DNA of 15,441 bases from Casp-Chloro-G3 sp002816715 (lineage in GTDB: Bacteria; Chloroflexota; Dehalococcoidia; Lucifugimonadales; UBA3495). Below, one piece after another: positions 6,790 to 13,772 of the stretch. Both the position numbers and the translations under genes were made by a program. A model generated the notes under the pieces. The model saw only the letters and a program-made list of their open reading frames with translations. It ran no database searches and was not told the DNA's origin. The stretch spans positions 1 to 15,441 of the forward strand of contig JAQBUV010000058.1 in NCBI GenBank assembly GCA_027623815.1. The letters run 5' to 3'. Every line of letters starts with the position of its first letter. Position 1 is the stretch's first letter.

Positions 6790-7458
6790 TCAGATCCCAT
6801 ACTTGCCGCCCAGCATGATCGACGCTGGTGAGTGGACTTGCAGCATTTTCTCAAAAAGCTGCTGAGTCACGATGACATCGTTGGCCGCGCGATGCGCTGC
6901 ACGCGTTGAAGTGTCTACGCCCACGTCGTTACAAGCAGAACTCAGACCAGACCGGATTCCCCGACCGGGCGATTGCCAGACACGCCGGGAATACTGGTAG
7001 TGGCTTTCGCCGGGTTCAGGCTCCAGGCACAGTTTGTAGCCCTTGAAGAGAGCCATTGTGTCGATAAACCGATAAGCGGGCAGGTCGTCAACCTCGTCCA
7101 GCGCCCGCAGTTCCGGGGTCACGGTGCGGCGGTGCTGCCGGGCCGCTTCCAGCAAGAACGCCCGGTCGAAGCGAATGACGTTGTGTCCCACCAGCGGCAG
7201 GTCTCCAACCCGCTCCTTGAACCAGAGCAGGGCATTGTCTATGGATACCCCCTCGCGGGCCAAAAGTTGGTCGGTGATTCCGGTCAGACGGACAATCTTT
7301 TCCGGCAGCGGTCGGTCTATTTTGACCAGGACTGATTCGGCTTGTGGCCGAACGCCCGGCGTTACCACCATTACACCGATTTCGGTGATCAGGTCAGTCC
7401 AGCAGTCCAGTCCGGTGGTTTCCAGGTCGATCACTGCGTAGCTTTTACCGCTGCCCAT
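6790..7458 (-). CDS. DnaQ-like DEDDh 3'-5' exonuclease
   Basis: This 222-residue protein carries all three exonuclease motifs of the DnaQ/RNase T superfamily: Exo I DLETTG with D11 and E13, Exo II HNVIRFD with D98, and Exo III HRAANDV with H189 and D194, the DEDDh type. It could be a stand-alone proofreading-like or DNA/RNA trimming exonuclease. It lacks the PolIII alpha-binding and helicase domains of longer relatives, and there is no polymerase gene nearby. The region between motifs II and III (about 120-180) is long, with a patch rich in aromatic and arginine residues that may contact nucleic acid. The start at 7458 has a GGTGGGG stretch 9-15 bases upstream. Whether the substrate is DNA or RNA cannot be told from the sequence. 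Confidence 0.9.
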   Translation of the reverse strand: MGSGKSYAVIDLETTGLDCWTDLITEIGVMVVTPGVRPQAESVLVKIDRPLPEKIVRLTGITDQLLAREGVSIDNALLWFKERVGDLPLVGHNVIRFDRAFLLEAARQHRRTVTPELRALDEVDDLPAYRFIDTMALFKGYKLCLEPEPGESHYQYSRRVWQSPGRGIRSGLSSACNDVGVDTSTRAAHRAANDVIVTQQLFEKMLQVHSPASIMLGGKYGI

Positions 7459-7530
7459 TAGCTTACCCCACCCAATTTTCTAATAAGTGACTAACTCAAA
7501 GCTTGAACTATTGGCCAGACCCCAAAGCCT

Positions 7531-8607
7531 CTATGGCGTTAGACGGTAGAACCGGAACATCGGATTCTCGATAGGCAGCACGTCCACCCGGCTAAATCCC
7601 GCCTCCTCAGCGTAACTCCGCATCGTTGACGGTGTGATAACCGTGCCAGTGCCCGCGGCGTCGGGGAATACCATCGCCTGCGGCAGACAGTGCAGGACGC
7701 TGAAATTGTAGAACAGGTGCCCCATAAAGTTGCGGTTCTCCTCCAAAGTGTCCTCCACCAGTTCGTCTGCGATCAGCACCGTACCGCCCGGCGACGCTAG
7801 CTGGCGCATTTGCCGCAGGGCATCCACCGGATAGGGCATGTCGTGGATGCCCTCAAAGGCGGTCACCAGGTCGTAAGGCCCTTGGCAGGGAGCTGCTTCG
7901 ACGGTCGATTGGTGGAAACTAACCTGGCTGGACACACCGGACTCCGCGGCGTTGCGTCGGGCTTCCCGGATCGACGCCTCGTCCGGGTCGATGCCTTCAA
8001 CCTGCGTGCTGGGGAACCCGTGCGCCAATGCAATGCTGGACCAGCCGATGCCGCACCCAACTTCTGCCACCCGTCCTCCTTGCTGCAACCGACTATGGAC
8101 GTCGGGCATGGCAGGAATCCAAGTGCTGACGTAGTCGTTCTTGAACATGGGACGGGTGCCGAACCCCTGGGCCTCCACAAAGTCCATGCCATATTCCTCC
8201 AGCGGCACGCCGCCGCCGGTGCGGAAGGCCTCCATCAGCGTGGGTAGCGCGCCCATCACGCTGGGAATCCAGCCCATGACGCCCAACGCATAAGAGGGAT
8301 TGTCCGGGTCAGTCAACACCTGGGCATGCTCGCCGGACAGCGAGAATTTTTCAGTAGCAGCGTCATAGTCGATGTAGTGCCCGGCGGCCAGGCCGGACAG
8401 CCACTCCCTCAGGTAGCGTTCGGAGTTGCCGGTGCGCTGGCCGAACTCATGAGATGTCACCGGCCACGCCTGGTGCAAAACATTGAACAGACCCAGCTTG
8501 TGGCCGATGTACAGGCTGATGCAGGTCATTCCCGAGTTCAGGTCGCTGAACAATCTCTCAGCGAAGGCGTCAACTTTCTGCTGATCGACAGTATTTTGGC
8601 TTACCAT
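7531..8607 (-). CDS. SAM-dependent methyltransferase with N-terminal winged-helix domain
   Basis: This 358-residue protein has two parts. Residues 10-100 look like the winged-helix dimerisation domain common to O-methyltransferase-like and Rv2258c-like proteins (GLFNVL, then RYLREWLSGL). Residues 150-350 form a class I Rossmann methyltransferase. Motif I is VAEVGCGIG (180-188) and the acidic end of beta-2 is GIDPDE (205-210). The post-I and motif IV region is YDLVTAFEGIHDM (245-257), followed by SPGGTVLIADE. The acceptor substrate is unknown; small-molecule O- or C-methylation is typical of this architecture. A strong ribosome site, AGGAGGAG, lies five bases before the ATG. The gene diverges from the hemerythrin-like gene across an AT-rich 270-base region and precedes the exonuclease by 72 bases. 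Confidence 0.88.
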   Translation of the reverse strand: MVSQNTVDQQKVDAFAERLFSDLNSGMTCISLYIGHKLGLFNVLHQAWPVTSHEFGQRTGNSERYLREWLSGLAAGHYIDYDAATEKFSLSGEHAQVLTDPDNPSYALGVMGWIPSVMGALPTLMEAFRTGGGVPLEEYGMDFVEAQGFGTRPMFKNDYVSTWIPAMPDVHSRLQQGGRVAEVGCGIGWSSIALAHGFPSTQVEGIDPDEASIREARRNAAESGVSSQVSFHQSTVEAAPCQGPYDLVTAFEGIHDMPYPVDALRQMRQLASPGGTVLIADELVEDTLEENRNFMGHLFYNFSVLHCLPQAMVFPDAAGTGTVITPSTMRSYAEEAGFSRVDVLPIENPMFRFYRLTP

Positions 8608-8636
8608 GAAACTCCTCCTGTAGATAGGGTGGGGTT

Positions 8637-8665
8637 ATTTTACCTTGATTCCAGGCGATGATAAA
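8637..8665 (-). promoter_or_regulatory. Candidate promoter for the methyltransferase gene
   Basis: On the minus strand TAAAAT (8642-8637) matches the -10 consensus at 5/6. A weak -35, TTTATC (8665-8660), lies 17 bases upstream. The leader would be about 20 bases and would still contain the AGGAGG site. The -35 is poor, so this is tentative. Confidence 0.3.
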
Positions 8666-8715
8666 CCGGGCGGCGCCATTCACCTCCGGTAAGGCTGACA
8701 TCGTCTCAATGGGCC

Positions 8716-8820
8716 TCAGTATCGTCTAACACTATACGATATATCAATATATAGGGCTTTACAGTATTGATAGATTAGATACAGTACTTAACTGTGAAGA
8801 GAAACACCGACAGTATATTA
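8716..8820. promoter_or_regulatory. Operator-like repeats in the methyltransferase/hemerythrin divergent region
   Basis: The AT-rich divergent region carries a perfect dyad ACAGT-N5-ACTGT at 8781-8795. The same ACAGTA half-site also appears at 8761 and 8810, and CAGTAT at 8716. TATATT at 8814-8819 could be a -10 for the hemerythrin gene, but no good -35 precedes it. Repeated half-sites between divergent genes suggest a shared regulator; no regulator gene of the expected kind lies adjacent. Confidence 0.35.
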
Positions 8821-8879
8821 AACCTGCGGACTTAGGCCTTGTGCCTGGACGAATATAGACGAGTTGAGGATTCTTAAGC

Positions 8880-9599
8880 ATGGAAGAGGATACGCGCATC
8901 ACCACCTTGGAACATCCCATCGACGTGATGTTCTTAATCCACAAAGCACTATCTTTGGAGGCGGCCCGGCTAGAAGAGATGGTTCGAACTTTTGAATTGG
9001 GCGGCAGTGTTCAGCCCGTGAATCTAGCCTTTGATGCCTGGGCGATGCAGTTGGTCTTCCACGCCGATCAGGAAGACCGTTACATGACCGGCCCCATGCC
9101 CGACTTTGCTCCGGCCCGCGACAACGAAGCCGAACACGCCGATCTGGCTAGCATTATTGGTGGACTCAGTGAATGTCTGGTCGCCGCCGATTCTCCGGGT
9201 CTGTCGGACCGGGTCAAGGCGGCGATACTGGCGCTGCACGAGGAGCAGCACAACGAACTGCTGACCCGGTTAGAAGATGTGATGGCGGTGCTGAACGATG
9301 AAATTGGCCGTGGTCAGGTAATCGCCCGCACCCAGCGGCACCTGTACCAGCGCATTGTGGCGTTGCGGGTGGCCCAGGACGACCACTTTGAATGCGAAGA
9401 GGAATTTGTCCTGCCCGAAATCAGGCAGCGGTTCAGCGCAGACCAGCAACTGGAGATCGTACAGCATCTGCTGATCGACGGGGAGTCTGAGGATTCGGAC
9501 TGGGTGCTGAACTGGCTGAACGACAACCTGAACGCTCAGGACCGGGAACTGCTAGGGCAGCTAACCGCCAAGTTCGCACAGCCAGTGGGCGCCAAATAG
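8880..9599 (+). CDS. Hemerythrin-like domain protein
   Basis: This 239-residue helical protein has the spacing of histidines and acids seen in hemerythrin HHE proteins: H21 (LIHKAL), H61 with E65 (HADQE), H86 (AEH), H120/H124 (HEEQH), and H169 with E173 (HFECEEE). These would hold a di-iron centre that binds O2 or senses redox, NO or iron. A C-terminal helix segment (about 185-235) follows the four-helix bundle. There is no signal peptide or membrane helix, so it is probably cytoplasmic. The ATG has GAGG ten bases upstream, a slightly long spacing. It is transcribed away from the methyltransferase and ends just before a strong terminator. The di-iron assignment rests on motif spacing, not on a demonstrated cofactor. 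Confidence 0.82.
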   Translation: MEEDTRITTLEHPIDVMFLIHKALSLEAARLEEMVRTFELGGSVQPVNLAFDAWAMQLVFHADQEDRYMTGPMPDFAPARDNEAEHADLASIIGGLSECLVAADSPGLSDRVKAAILALHEEQHNELLTRLEDVMAVLNDEIGRGQVIARTQRHLYQRIVALRVAQDDHFECEEEFVLPEIRQRFSADQQLEIVQHLLIDGESEDSDWVLNWLNDNLNAQDRELLGQLTAKFAQPVGAK

Positions 9600-9645
9600 T
9601 ATTTCTACAGCCAGCAATCCATCGGGCATTTTGCCAATAGATTTG

Positions 9646-9683
9646 GGCCGACCTGACGCTAACGCAGGTTGGCCTCTTTGTTT
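9646..9683 (+). terminator. Rho-independent terminator after the hemerythrin-like gene
   Basis: GGCCGACCTG (9646-9655) pairs with CAGGTTGGCC (9665-9674) over ten bases with one G-U pair. The T-rich tail TCTTTGTTT (9675-9683) follows and runs up to the queA stop codon. The T-run lies on the plus strand only, so it serves the hemerythrin transcript, not queA. Confidence 0.85.
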
Positions 9684-10722
9684 ACCCAATCAGCATAGCA
9701 TCCCCAAAGGAGAAAAACCGGTAGCGGTAGTCAATGGCCTCACGGTAGGCAGCCAATATATTCTCTCTCCCGGCAAAGGCGGAGACCAGCATCAGCAGGG
9801 TGGAGCGAGGCAGGTGGAAGTTGGTAATCATCGCGTCTACCAGGCGGAATTCATGCCCGGGCAGGATGAATATGTTGGCCTGTCCGGCGGTGGGCATTAG
9901 CTTGGTCTGACCGGCTTGGGCAGTGTCCTGGCCCAATTGCTCCAGCACCCGCACCGAGGTAGTCCCCACCGCGATGATACGCCGTCCCTCCTGCTTCACC
10001 CGGTTCAACGCGTGGGCGGTCTCGCCAGATACTTGAAAGTATTCAGTGTGGATGTGGTGCTCGGCTATGTCTTCACCCTGCACCGGCCGGAAGGTATCTA
10101 GCCCCACGTGCAGCGTCACAAAGGTTTGCTCAACGCCCAGCGCGCGTATCTGTGCCAGCAGCGCGTCGGTGAAGTGCAGTCCAGCGGTGGGCGCGGCCAC
10201 GCTGCCCGGCTGACGCGCGTACACCGTCTGGTACCGCTCTGGGTCGTCCAGCTTTTCGTGGATATAGGGCGGCAGCGGCACCTCGCCCAGCCGGTCGATG
10301 CCTTCCTCGGTGGACAGCCAAACCCGCTTGATGCCCTCGGCGTCTGAGTCCAGCACTTCCACCTCTAGCTGAACGTCACAATCGGGCGACTCCATCACCA
10401 GGACGGTACCCGCTCTCAGCCGCCGCCCCGGTTTACCCAGCGTCTGCCACACGCCGGGCGATTCCCGGCGCAGCAGAAGCAACTCTACCTTGCCGTTGGT
10501 GTCCTTGCAATGGCCGTACAGCCGGGCCGGTATGACCCGACTCTGGTTGAACACCATCAGGTCGCCGGGGCGCAGGTAGTTGAGGATGTCGGAGAAATGG
10601 TGGTGGTCGATCTGGCCGGTGGCTCGGTCCAGGGTCATCAGGCGCGACGCGTCCCGAGGCTCAAGGGGGGTCTGGGCGATCAGATCCGGGGGCAGTTGGT
10701 AGTCGAAGTCGCTGGTCTGCAT
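9682..10722 (-). CDS. queA: S-adenosylmethionine:tRNA ribosyltransferase-isomerase QueA
   Basis: This 346-residue full-length QueA transfers and rearranges the ribosyl group of SAM onto 7-aminomethyl-7-deazaguanine at tRNA position 34, giving epoxyqueuosine. Family landmarks run in order: FDYQLPPDLIAQTPLEPRD near the N-terminus, VFNQSRVIPARLYG (57-70), LPPYI (150-154), PTAGLHFT (178-185), TLHVGLDTFRPV (203-214), GTTSVRVLE (253-261), NFHLPRSTLLMLVSAFAG (301-318) and FFSFGDAMLI at the end. No other queuosine genes (tgt, queG/queH, queC-F) are in the window, so it is an orphan here. The ATG at 10722 lacks a clear ribosome site. It lies 44 bases after the VOC gene on the same strand and may be co-transcribed with it and folD. 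Confidence 0.97.
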   Translation of the reverse strand: MQTSDFDYQLPPDLIAQTPLEPRDASRLMTLDRATGQIDHHHFSDILNYLRPGDLMVFNQSRVIPARLYGHCKDTNGKVELLLLRRESPGVWQTLGKPGRRLRAGTVLVMESPDCDVQLEVEVLDSDAEGIKRVWLSTEEGIDRLGEVPLPPYIHEKLDDPERYQTVYARQPGSVAAPTAGLHFTDALLAQIRALGVEQTFVTLHVGLDTFRPVQGEDIAEHHIHTEYFQVSGETAHALNRVKQEGRRIIAVGTTSVRVLEQLGQDTAQAGQTKLMPTAGQANIFILPGHEFRLVDAMITNFHLPRSTLLMLVSAFAGRENILAAYREAIDYRYRFFSFGDAMLIG

Positions 10723-10766
10723 AGTTTTTTAGGCTAGTCCGCTTGAACCGGAGCAAAGAGCATATT

Positions 10767-11150
10767 TTACTGGCTAATCAGACCGGCTACTGCCCCCGCC
10801 GGGTCTTGAATCACGCAGAACTGACTACCATCCATGTCGCGAGGGCCGTCGATCACCCTACCGCCCAATTCCAAACACTTTTTGATGCTCTGCGCCACGT
10901 CTGACACCATAATGTAGACCAGCCACTGGGGCGGCAGGCTGGCGTTGGTGCCTTTGGCGTGGCAGATCCCGGCCACCGTCTCACCGGATTCGGGGGCGTT
11001 CATGTTGTAGTCGGCGTAGCCGCCCATATCCTGCTCGGTGTGAGTCCAGCCAACGACCTGCGAATAGAAGTCGCGCACCGACTCGGCGTTGTCCACCGTC
11101 AAGTCTTGCCACAATATTGCGCCGATCTTGGGTTTGTCTGGCGTGGTCAT
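10767..11150 (-). CDS. VOC superfamily (glyoxalase-like) protein
   Basis: This 127-residue single-repeat vicinal-oxygen-chelate protein has the opening IGAILWQDLTVDNAESVRDF, then YSQVVGW, and the closing SQFCVIQDPAGAVAGLIS, both typical of small glyoxalase/bleomycin-resistance-like proteins. The exact reaction is unknown, and the usual H/E metal ligands cannot be placed with confidence. The frame extends to a GTG at 11213, but GGGG lies 8 bases before ATG 11150, with another ATG (11156) too close to it. Position 11150 is therefore the likely start, and the upstream residues (which look atypical) are dropped. It sits between folD and queA with short same-strand gaps. Confidence 0.82.
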   Translation of the reverse strand: MTTPDKPKIGAILWQDLTVDNAESVRDFYSQVVGWTHTEQDMGGYADYNMNAPESGETVAGICHAKGTNASLPPQWLVYIMVSDVAQSIKKCLELGGRVIDGPRDMDGSQFCVIQDPAGAVAGLISQ

Positions 11151-11220
11151 GGGCATTTCCCCTTTGTCATAAATAGGACGAGTTTTCAACCCGCACCTAC
11201 AAAATCCGCGCACGCTGTGT

Positions 11221-12108
11221 TTATCGCCCGTGGATGCCGATACGCGCCGCTGCCAGCGTGTTGACCAGCAGCATGGCGATGGTCATTGGCCCGACGCCGC
11301 CGGGCACTGGGGTGATGGCCTCAGCCTTCGCCGCCACCGGCTCAAAATCCACGTCGCCCACCAACCGATAGCCCTGCTTACGGGTAGCATCATCCACCCG
11401 GTTGATACCCACGTCAATGACCACCGCGCCTTCGCGGACCATATCAGCGGTGATGGCCCTCGGCTGGCCTATGGCCGCCACCAGAATATCCCCCTGGCGA
11501 GTAATCTCCGCCAGGTTTTTGGTGCGAGTGTGGCAGACGGTCACCGTGGCGTTGGAACCTTCGCGTCGTTGCATTAGTAGCGTCGCCAGCGGCTTGCCGA
11601 CAATGTTACTGCGCCCGCAAATCACCACATGCTTGCCCGAAGGGTCATAGCCGCTGCGAAGTAAGATCTGCTGCACCCCGGCGGGAGTACCGGGGATGAA
11701 GACGGGCGAACCCTGCACCAGCTTACCCAAGTTGTAGGGGTGGATGCCATCCACGTCCTTGGCCGGGGAGACGGCGTTGATGGCTGCTTCTTCGTTTATC
11801 TGTTCCGGCAGGGGAAGCTGCACCAAAATGCCGTGGAAGCGCTGGTCGTGGTTCAGCCGTTCAATAAGGTCTAAAATTTCCGATTGGGTGGTCGTGGCTG
11901 GCATCCGAAAAGTCTCGCTGAACATGCCGACTTCGTCGCAGGCCCGGCCCTTATTGCGAACGTAGACGGCTGATGCCGGGTCATCGCCAACCAGAACCGC
12001 GGCCAAACCGGGCGTAACCTGATGCTTCTGCCGCATCTCCAGCACACCCGCCGCTACCTCGGCCCGGACATCCTTTGCCAGAGCAGCCCCGTCCAGAATC
12101 TTCGCCAT
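11221..12108 (-). CDS. folD: Bifunctional methylene-THF dehydrogenase/cyclohydrolase FolD
   Basis: This 295-residue FolD interconverts 5,10-methylene-, methenyl- and 10-formyl-tetrahydrofolate, feeding purine and formyl-Met synthesis. Visible landmarks are the Y49-x3-K53 catalytic pair in YVRNKGR, HGILVQLPLP with Q97, AKDVDGIHP with D118/D120, the Rossmann NADP site GRSNIVGKP (165-173) and PGGVGPMT (269-276) near the C-terminus. All functional residues expected of the family are present. The start at ATG 12108 has GGGGG about 8 bases upstream. A TTG at 12123 is in frame but would place that ribosome site inside the coding region. It is first in a minus-strand folD / VOC / queA series, although the gaps allow separate promoters. 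Confidence 0.97.
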   Translation of the reverse strand: MAKILDGAALAKDVRAEVAAGVLEMRQKHQVTPGLAAVLVGDDPASAVYVRNKGRACDEVGMFSETFRMPATTTQSEILDLIERLNHDQRFHGILVQLPLPEQINEEAAINAVSPAKDVDGIHPYNLGKLVQGSPVFIPGTPAGVQQILLRSGYDPSGKHVVICGRSNIVGKPLATLLMQRREGSNATVTVCHTRTKNLAEITRQGDILVAAIGQPRAITADMVREGAVVIDVGINRVDDATRKQGYRLVGDVDFEPVAAKAEAITPVPGGVGPMTIAMLLVNTLAAARIGIHGR

Positions 12109-12200
12109 TGACCGAACCCCCAACCTCTTTGCGCCCAGTGCGCCGCCGCCTCAATTCTAGCATGAGTATCGGGGGCCTGTAAGAACCTTTGGTTGGGGGC

Positions 12201-12414
12201 AGGGCAATCGCATATTAAATGTGCTCCTGGCACAACCGCGAGTCTCGATACGGCCATTCGGCCTACTCGACCAGCATCAGAGATTGCTTTGCCGATCCGG
12301 TGGTTGCAGGTTGAGTAGCGAGGAGTTTCGAAACCTTGCTATGTTGGACTTATTATCGGAATGATACCGGCATATATTAACGATCACGTAGCTTGATTAA
12401 AATGCGATTGCCCT
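12201..12414. mobile_element. MITE-like element with terminal inverted repeats
   Basis: AGGGCAATCGCATATTAA (from 12201) and the reverse complement of the end at 12414 (AGGGCAATCGCATTTTAA) agree at 17 of 18 positions. The flanks both read GGGC (12197-12200 and 12415-12418), a possible 4-bp target duplication. Inside are two inverted copies of a 30-base module: GAGTCTCGATAC...CTACTCGACC at 12240-12272, and its relative GGTTGAGTAG...GTTTCGAAACC at 12309-12337. There is no reading frame for a transposase, so it would be non-autonomous. The right end abuts and truncates the minus-strand pseudogene. No other copy was seen in this window. Confidence 0.6.
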
Positions 12415-12630
12415 GGGCACCGACAAGGATATCAACACACCCCTTCCGTTAACCTCGATAAACGATGCCGACAGGTTGGTCACTACCTCGCCACCGGAAC
12501 CGTCCGGGCCAATGGGTGTTGTGCTAGTCCCACTATATGAATACGGCCAGAAGGCTAGCCAGAGCAGGGCAGCCCATGCCAGCGCGTGGGCGACGACACT
12601 AAAACCCAGGATTGACTATTTAGATTTCAC
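12397..12630 (-). pseudogene. Broken small membrane-protein gene (nonsense codon, 3' end lost)
   Basis: Read from 12630, GTG AAA TCT AAA is preceded by a strong ribosome site (AAAGGAAAGGGGG, five bases away). The fifth codon is TAG (12618-12616). The frame then stays open for about 72 codons and reads like a genuine protein: a hydrophobic helix ILGFSVVAHALAWAALLWLA, then FWPYSYSGTS, a Gly/Asp loop, and SASFIEVNGRGVLISLSVP. At that point it enters the 214-bp element, whose first codons lead straight to TAA at 12399-12397. A single T-to-A change (TTG to TAG) would explain the early stop. The expected second or third membrane helix after GVLISLSVP is missing. The protein family is not named with certainty; the pattern suggests a small two- or three-helix membrane protein. 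The remaining bases between folD and the cobalamin gene show nothing else. Confidence 0.6.
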
Positions 12631-12648
12631 AGTATTCCCCCTTTCCTT

Positions 12649-12670
12649 TATCATATTACCAAGTATGATA
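12649..12670. promoter_or_regulatory. TATCATA-N8-TATGATA dyad with a possible -10 box
   Basis: Perfect 7-base arms (12649-12655 and 12664-12670) lie between the pseudogene start and the divergent cobalamin-binding gene. TATGAT at 12664-12669 matches a plus-strand -10 at 5/6, but no clear -35 is present. It could be an operator for both directions; symmetry is the only evidence. Confidence 0.35.
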
Positions 12671-12735
12671 TTAGCCATCGAACGGCCAAGACGCATTTAG
12701 CGTTTTTGCACCAGGGCCGTCAGGAGACGCCGACC

Positions 12736-13659
12736 ATGCGCATTTGCTCGTTGCTGCCCAGCGCCACCGAGATAGTCTACGCCCTGGGACTGGGCGATCA
12801 GTTGGTGGGAGTCTCCCACGCCTGTGATTACCCGTCCGACGCCAGAACCAAGCCGGTGGTCAGCCAGACTGTGCGTCAGCTCGCTCACCTCAGTAGCAAT
12901 GAGATTGACGGGATCATCCAGCAGGCTCGAGCCAATAACAATCCGGTTCACTGGATTAACGGCGACCTGCTGCGGGAGTTACAACCCGACCTGATTCTCA
13001 CCCAGGAAATTTGCGAAGTCTGCGCCATCGGCAGTGGTTCAGTGTTCGAGACGGCGGCCAAAGTCTTGGACTATCAGCCGGAAATCGTGTCGATGCGCCC
13101 GGCCAGCCTGGAAGACATCTTCCAGAATATTCTGCGCATTGGCCGGGCCGCTCAGGTGCCAATGCGGGCCGACAGTCTTGTTTCCAGCCTGCGCCAGCGA
13201 GTGGATCACGTGGCAAAAGGGTTGGCCGACTTGGCAGAACATCCCAAAGTCTTTTGCATCGACTGGCTCGAGCCGCTACGCAACACCGGACAGTGGACGC
13301 CGGAACTGGTGGAGTTGGCCGGAGGTGTCGAGGGCTTGGCTGAGAAGTGGGGAATATCTAGGGAGGTTGGTTGGGACGAAGTGTTGGACTACCAGCCAGA
13401 CTACATTATGGTAATGCCCTGCGCCTTCAACATGGAGCGCACAGTGCTTGAAGCCAAGGAGCATCTGACCAAGCAGCCAAACTGGAGCCGACTAAAGGGA
13501 GTGCAGGAGCAGCAGGTTTACCTCTTTGACGGACAGATCCCCAGCCGCCACGGGCCCAGGGTGGTGGACGTTCTGGAAGGGCTGGCCGAGGCGATGTACC
13601 CGGAGCGGTTCTCCGGACTGGCGGCGCCGGGAGTGTTTCAGAAAGCCAATCTACACTGA
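12736..13659 (+). CDS. BtuF-like cobalamin-binding protein without a signal peptide
   Basis: This 307-residue periplasmic-binding-protein fold belongs to the Fe3+-hydroxamate/cobalamin group. The N-terminus is MRICSLLPSATEIVYALG with HACDYP at 28-33, as in BtuF-like proteins. Residues 81-97 hold LQPDLILTQEICEVCA, and DWLEP lies at 176-180. A conserved W-x-P-E segment (QWTPELVELAGG) follows, and DGQIPSRHGPRVVD lies near the end. Unlike true BtuF there is no export signal, no lipobox and no adjacent BtuCD permease or ATPase, so it may act in the cytoplasm as a corrinoid-binding or -handling protein. The start at 12736 has GGAG nine bases upstream; an in-frame TTG at 12706 is less likely. It ends in a strong terminator, so it appears monocistronic. 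No cobalamin riboswitch was recognised upstream. Confidence 0.85.
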   Translation: MRICSLLPSATEIVYALGLGDQLVGVSHACDYPSDARTKPVVSQTVRQLAHLSSNEIDGIIQQARANNNPVHWINGDLLRELQPDLILTQEICEVCAIGSGSVFETAAKVLDYQPEIVSMRPASLEDIFQNILRIGRAAQVPMRADSLVSSLRQRVDHVAKGLADLAEHPKVFCIDWLEPLRNTGQWTPELVELAGGVEGLAEKWGISREVGWDEVLDYQPDYIMVMPCAFNMERTVLEAKEHLTKQPNWSRLKGVQEQQVYLFDGQIPSRHGPRVVDVLEGLAEAMYPERFSGLAAPGVFQKANLH

Positions 13660-13663
13660 GCAA

Positions 13664-13691
13664 GACAGCCTTGATTGAGGTTGTCCTTTTT
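13664..13691 (+). terminator. Rho-independent terminator after the cobalamin-binding gene
   Basis: GACAGCCT (13664-13671) pairs with AGGTTGTC (13678-13685) with one G-U pair across a 6-base loop. It is followed by CTTTTT. It begins only five bases after the stop codon. Confidence 0.85.
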
Positions 13692-13721
13692 GTAGCTGTA
13701 ACTACGGTTATACGCAACTTC

Positions 13722-13746
13722 CAATCAGGGTGTTTTTACCCTATTG
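13722..13746 (+). promoter_or_regulatory. Second hairpin in the leader of the DUF3179 gene
   Basis: CAAT-(C)-AGGGT (13722-13731) pairs with ACCCT-ATTG (13738-13746) around the loop GTTTTT, nine pairs with one bulged C. It lies 27 bases before the downstream ATG. It has no T-run after it, so it is more like an operator or leader structure than a terminator. Confidence 0.35.
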
Positions 13747-13772
13747 AATTAGAGCGGTCCAGATTAGGCTAA

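Noticed and set aside
12476..12700. Plus-strand open frame of about 74 codons in the folD/cobalamin-gene gap
   Set aside because: It runs antisense to the minus-strand pseudogene, whose frame has the ribosome site and protein-like composition; the plus frame has neither and is a shadow.
12676..12735. Cobalamin riboswitch upstream of the cobalamin-binding gene
   Set aside because: The leader from the likely -10 box to the start is under 70 bases and shows no B12-box-like GCCACTG element, so there is no room for the riboswitch fold.
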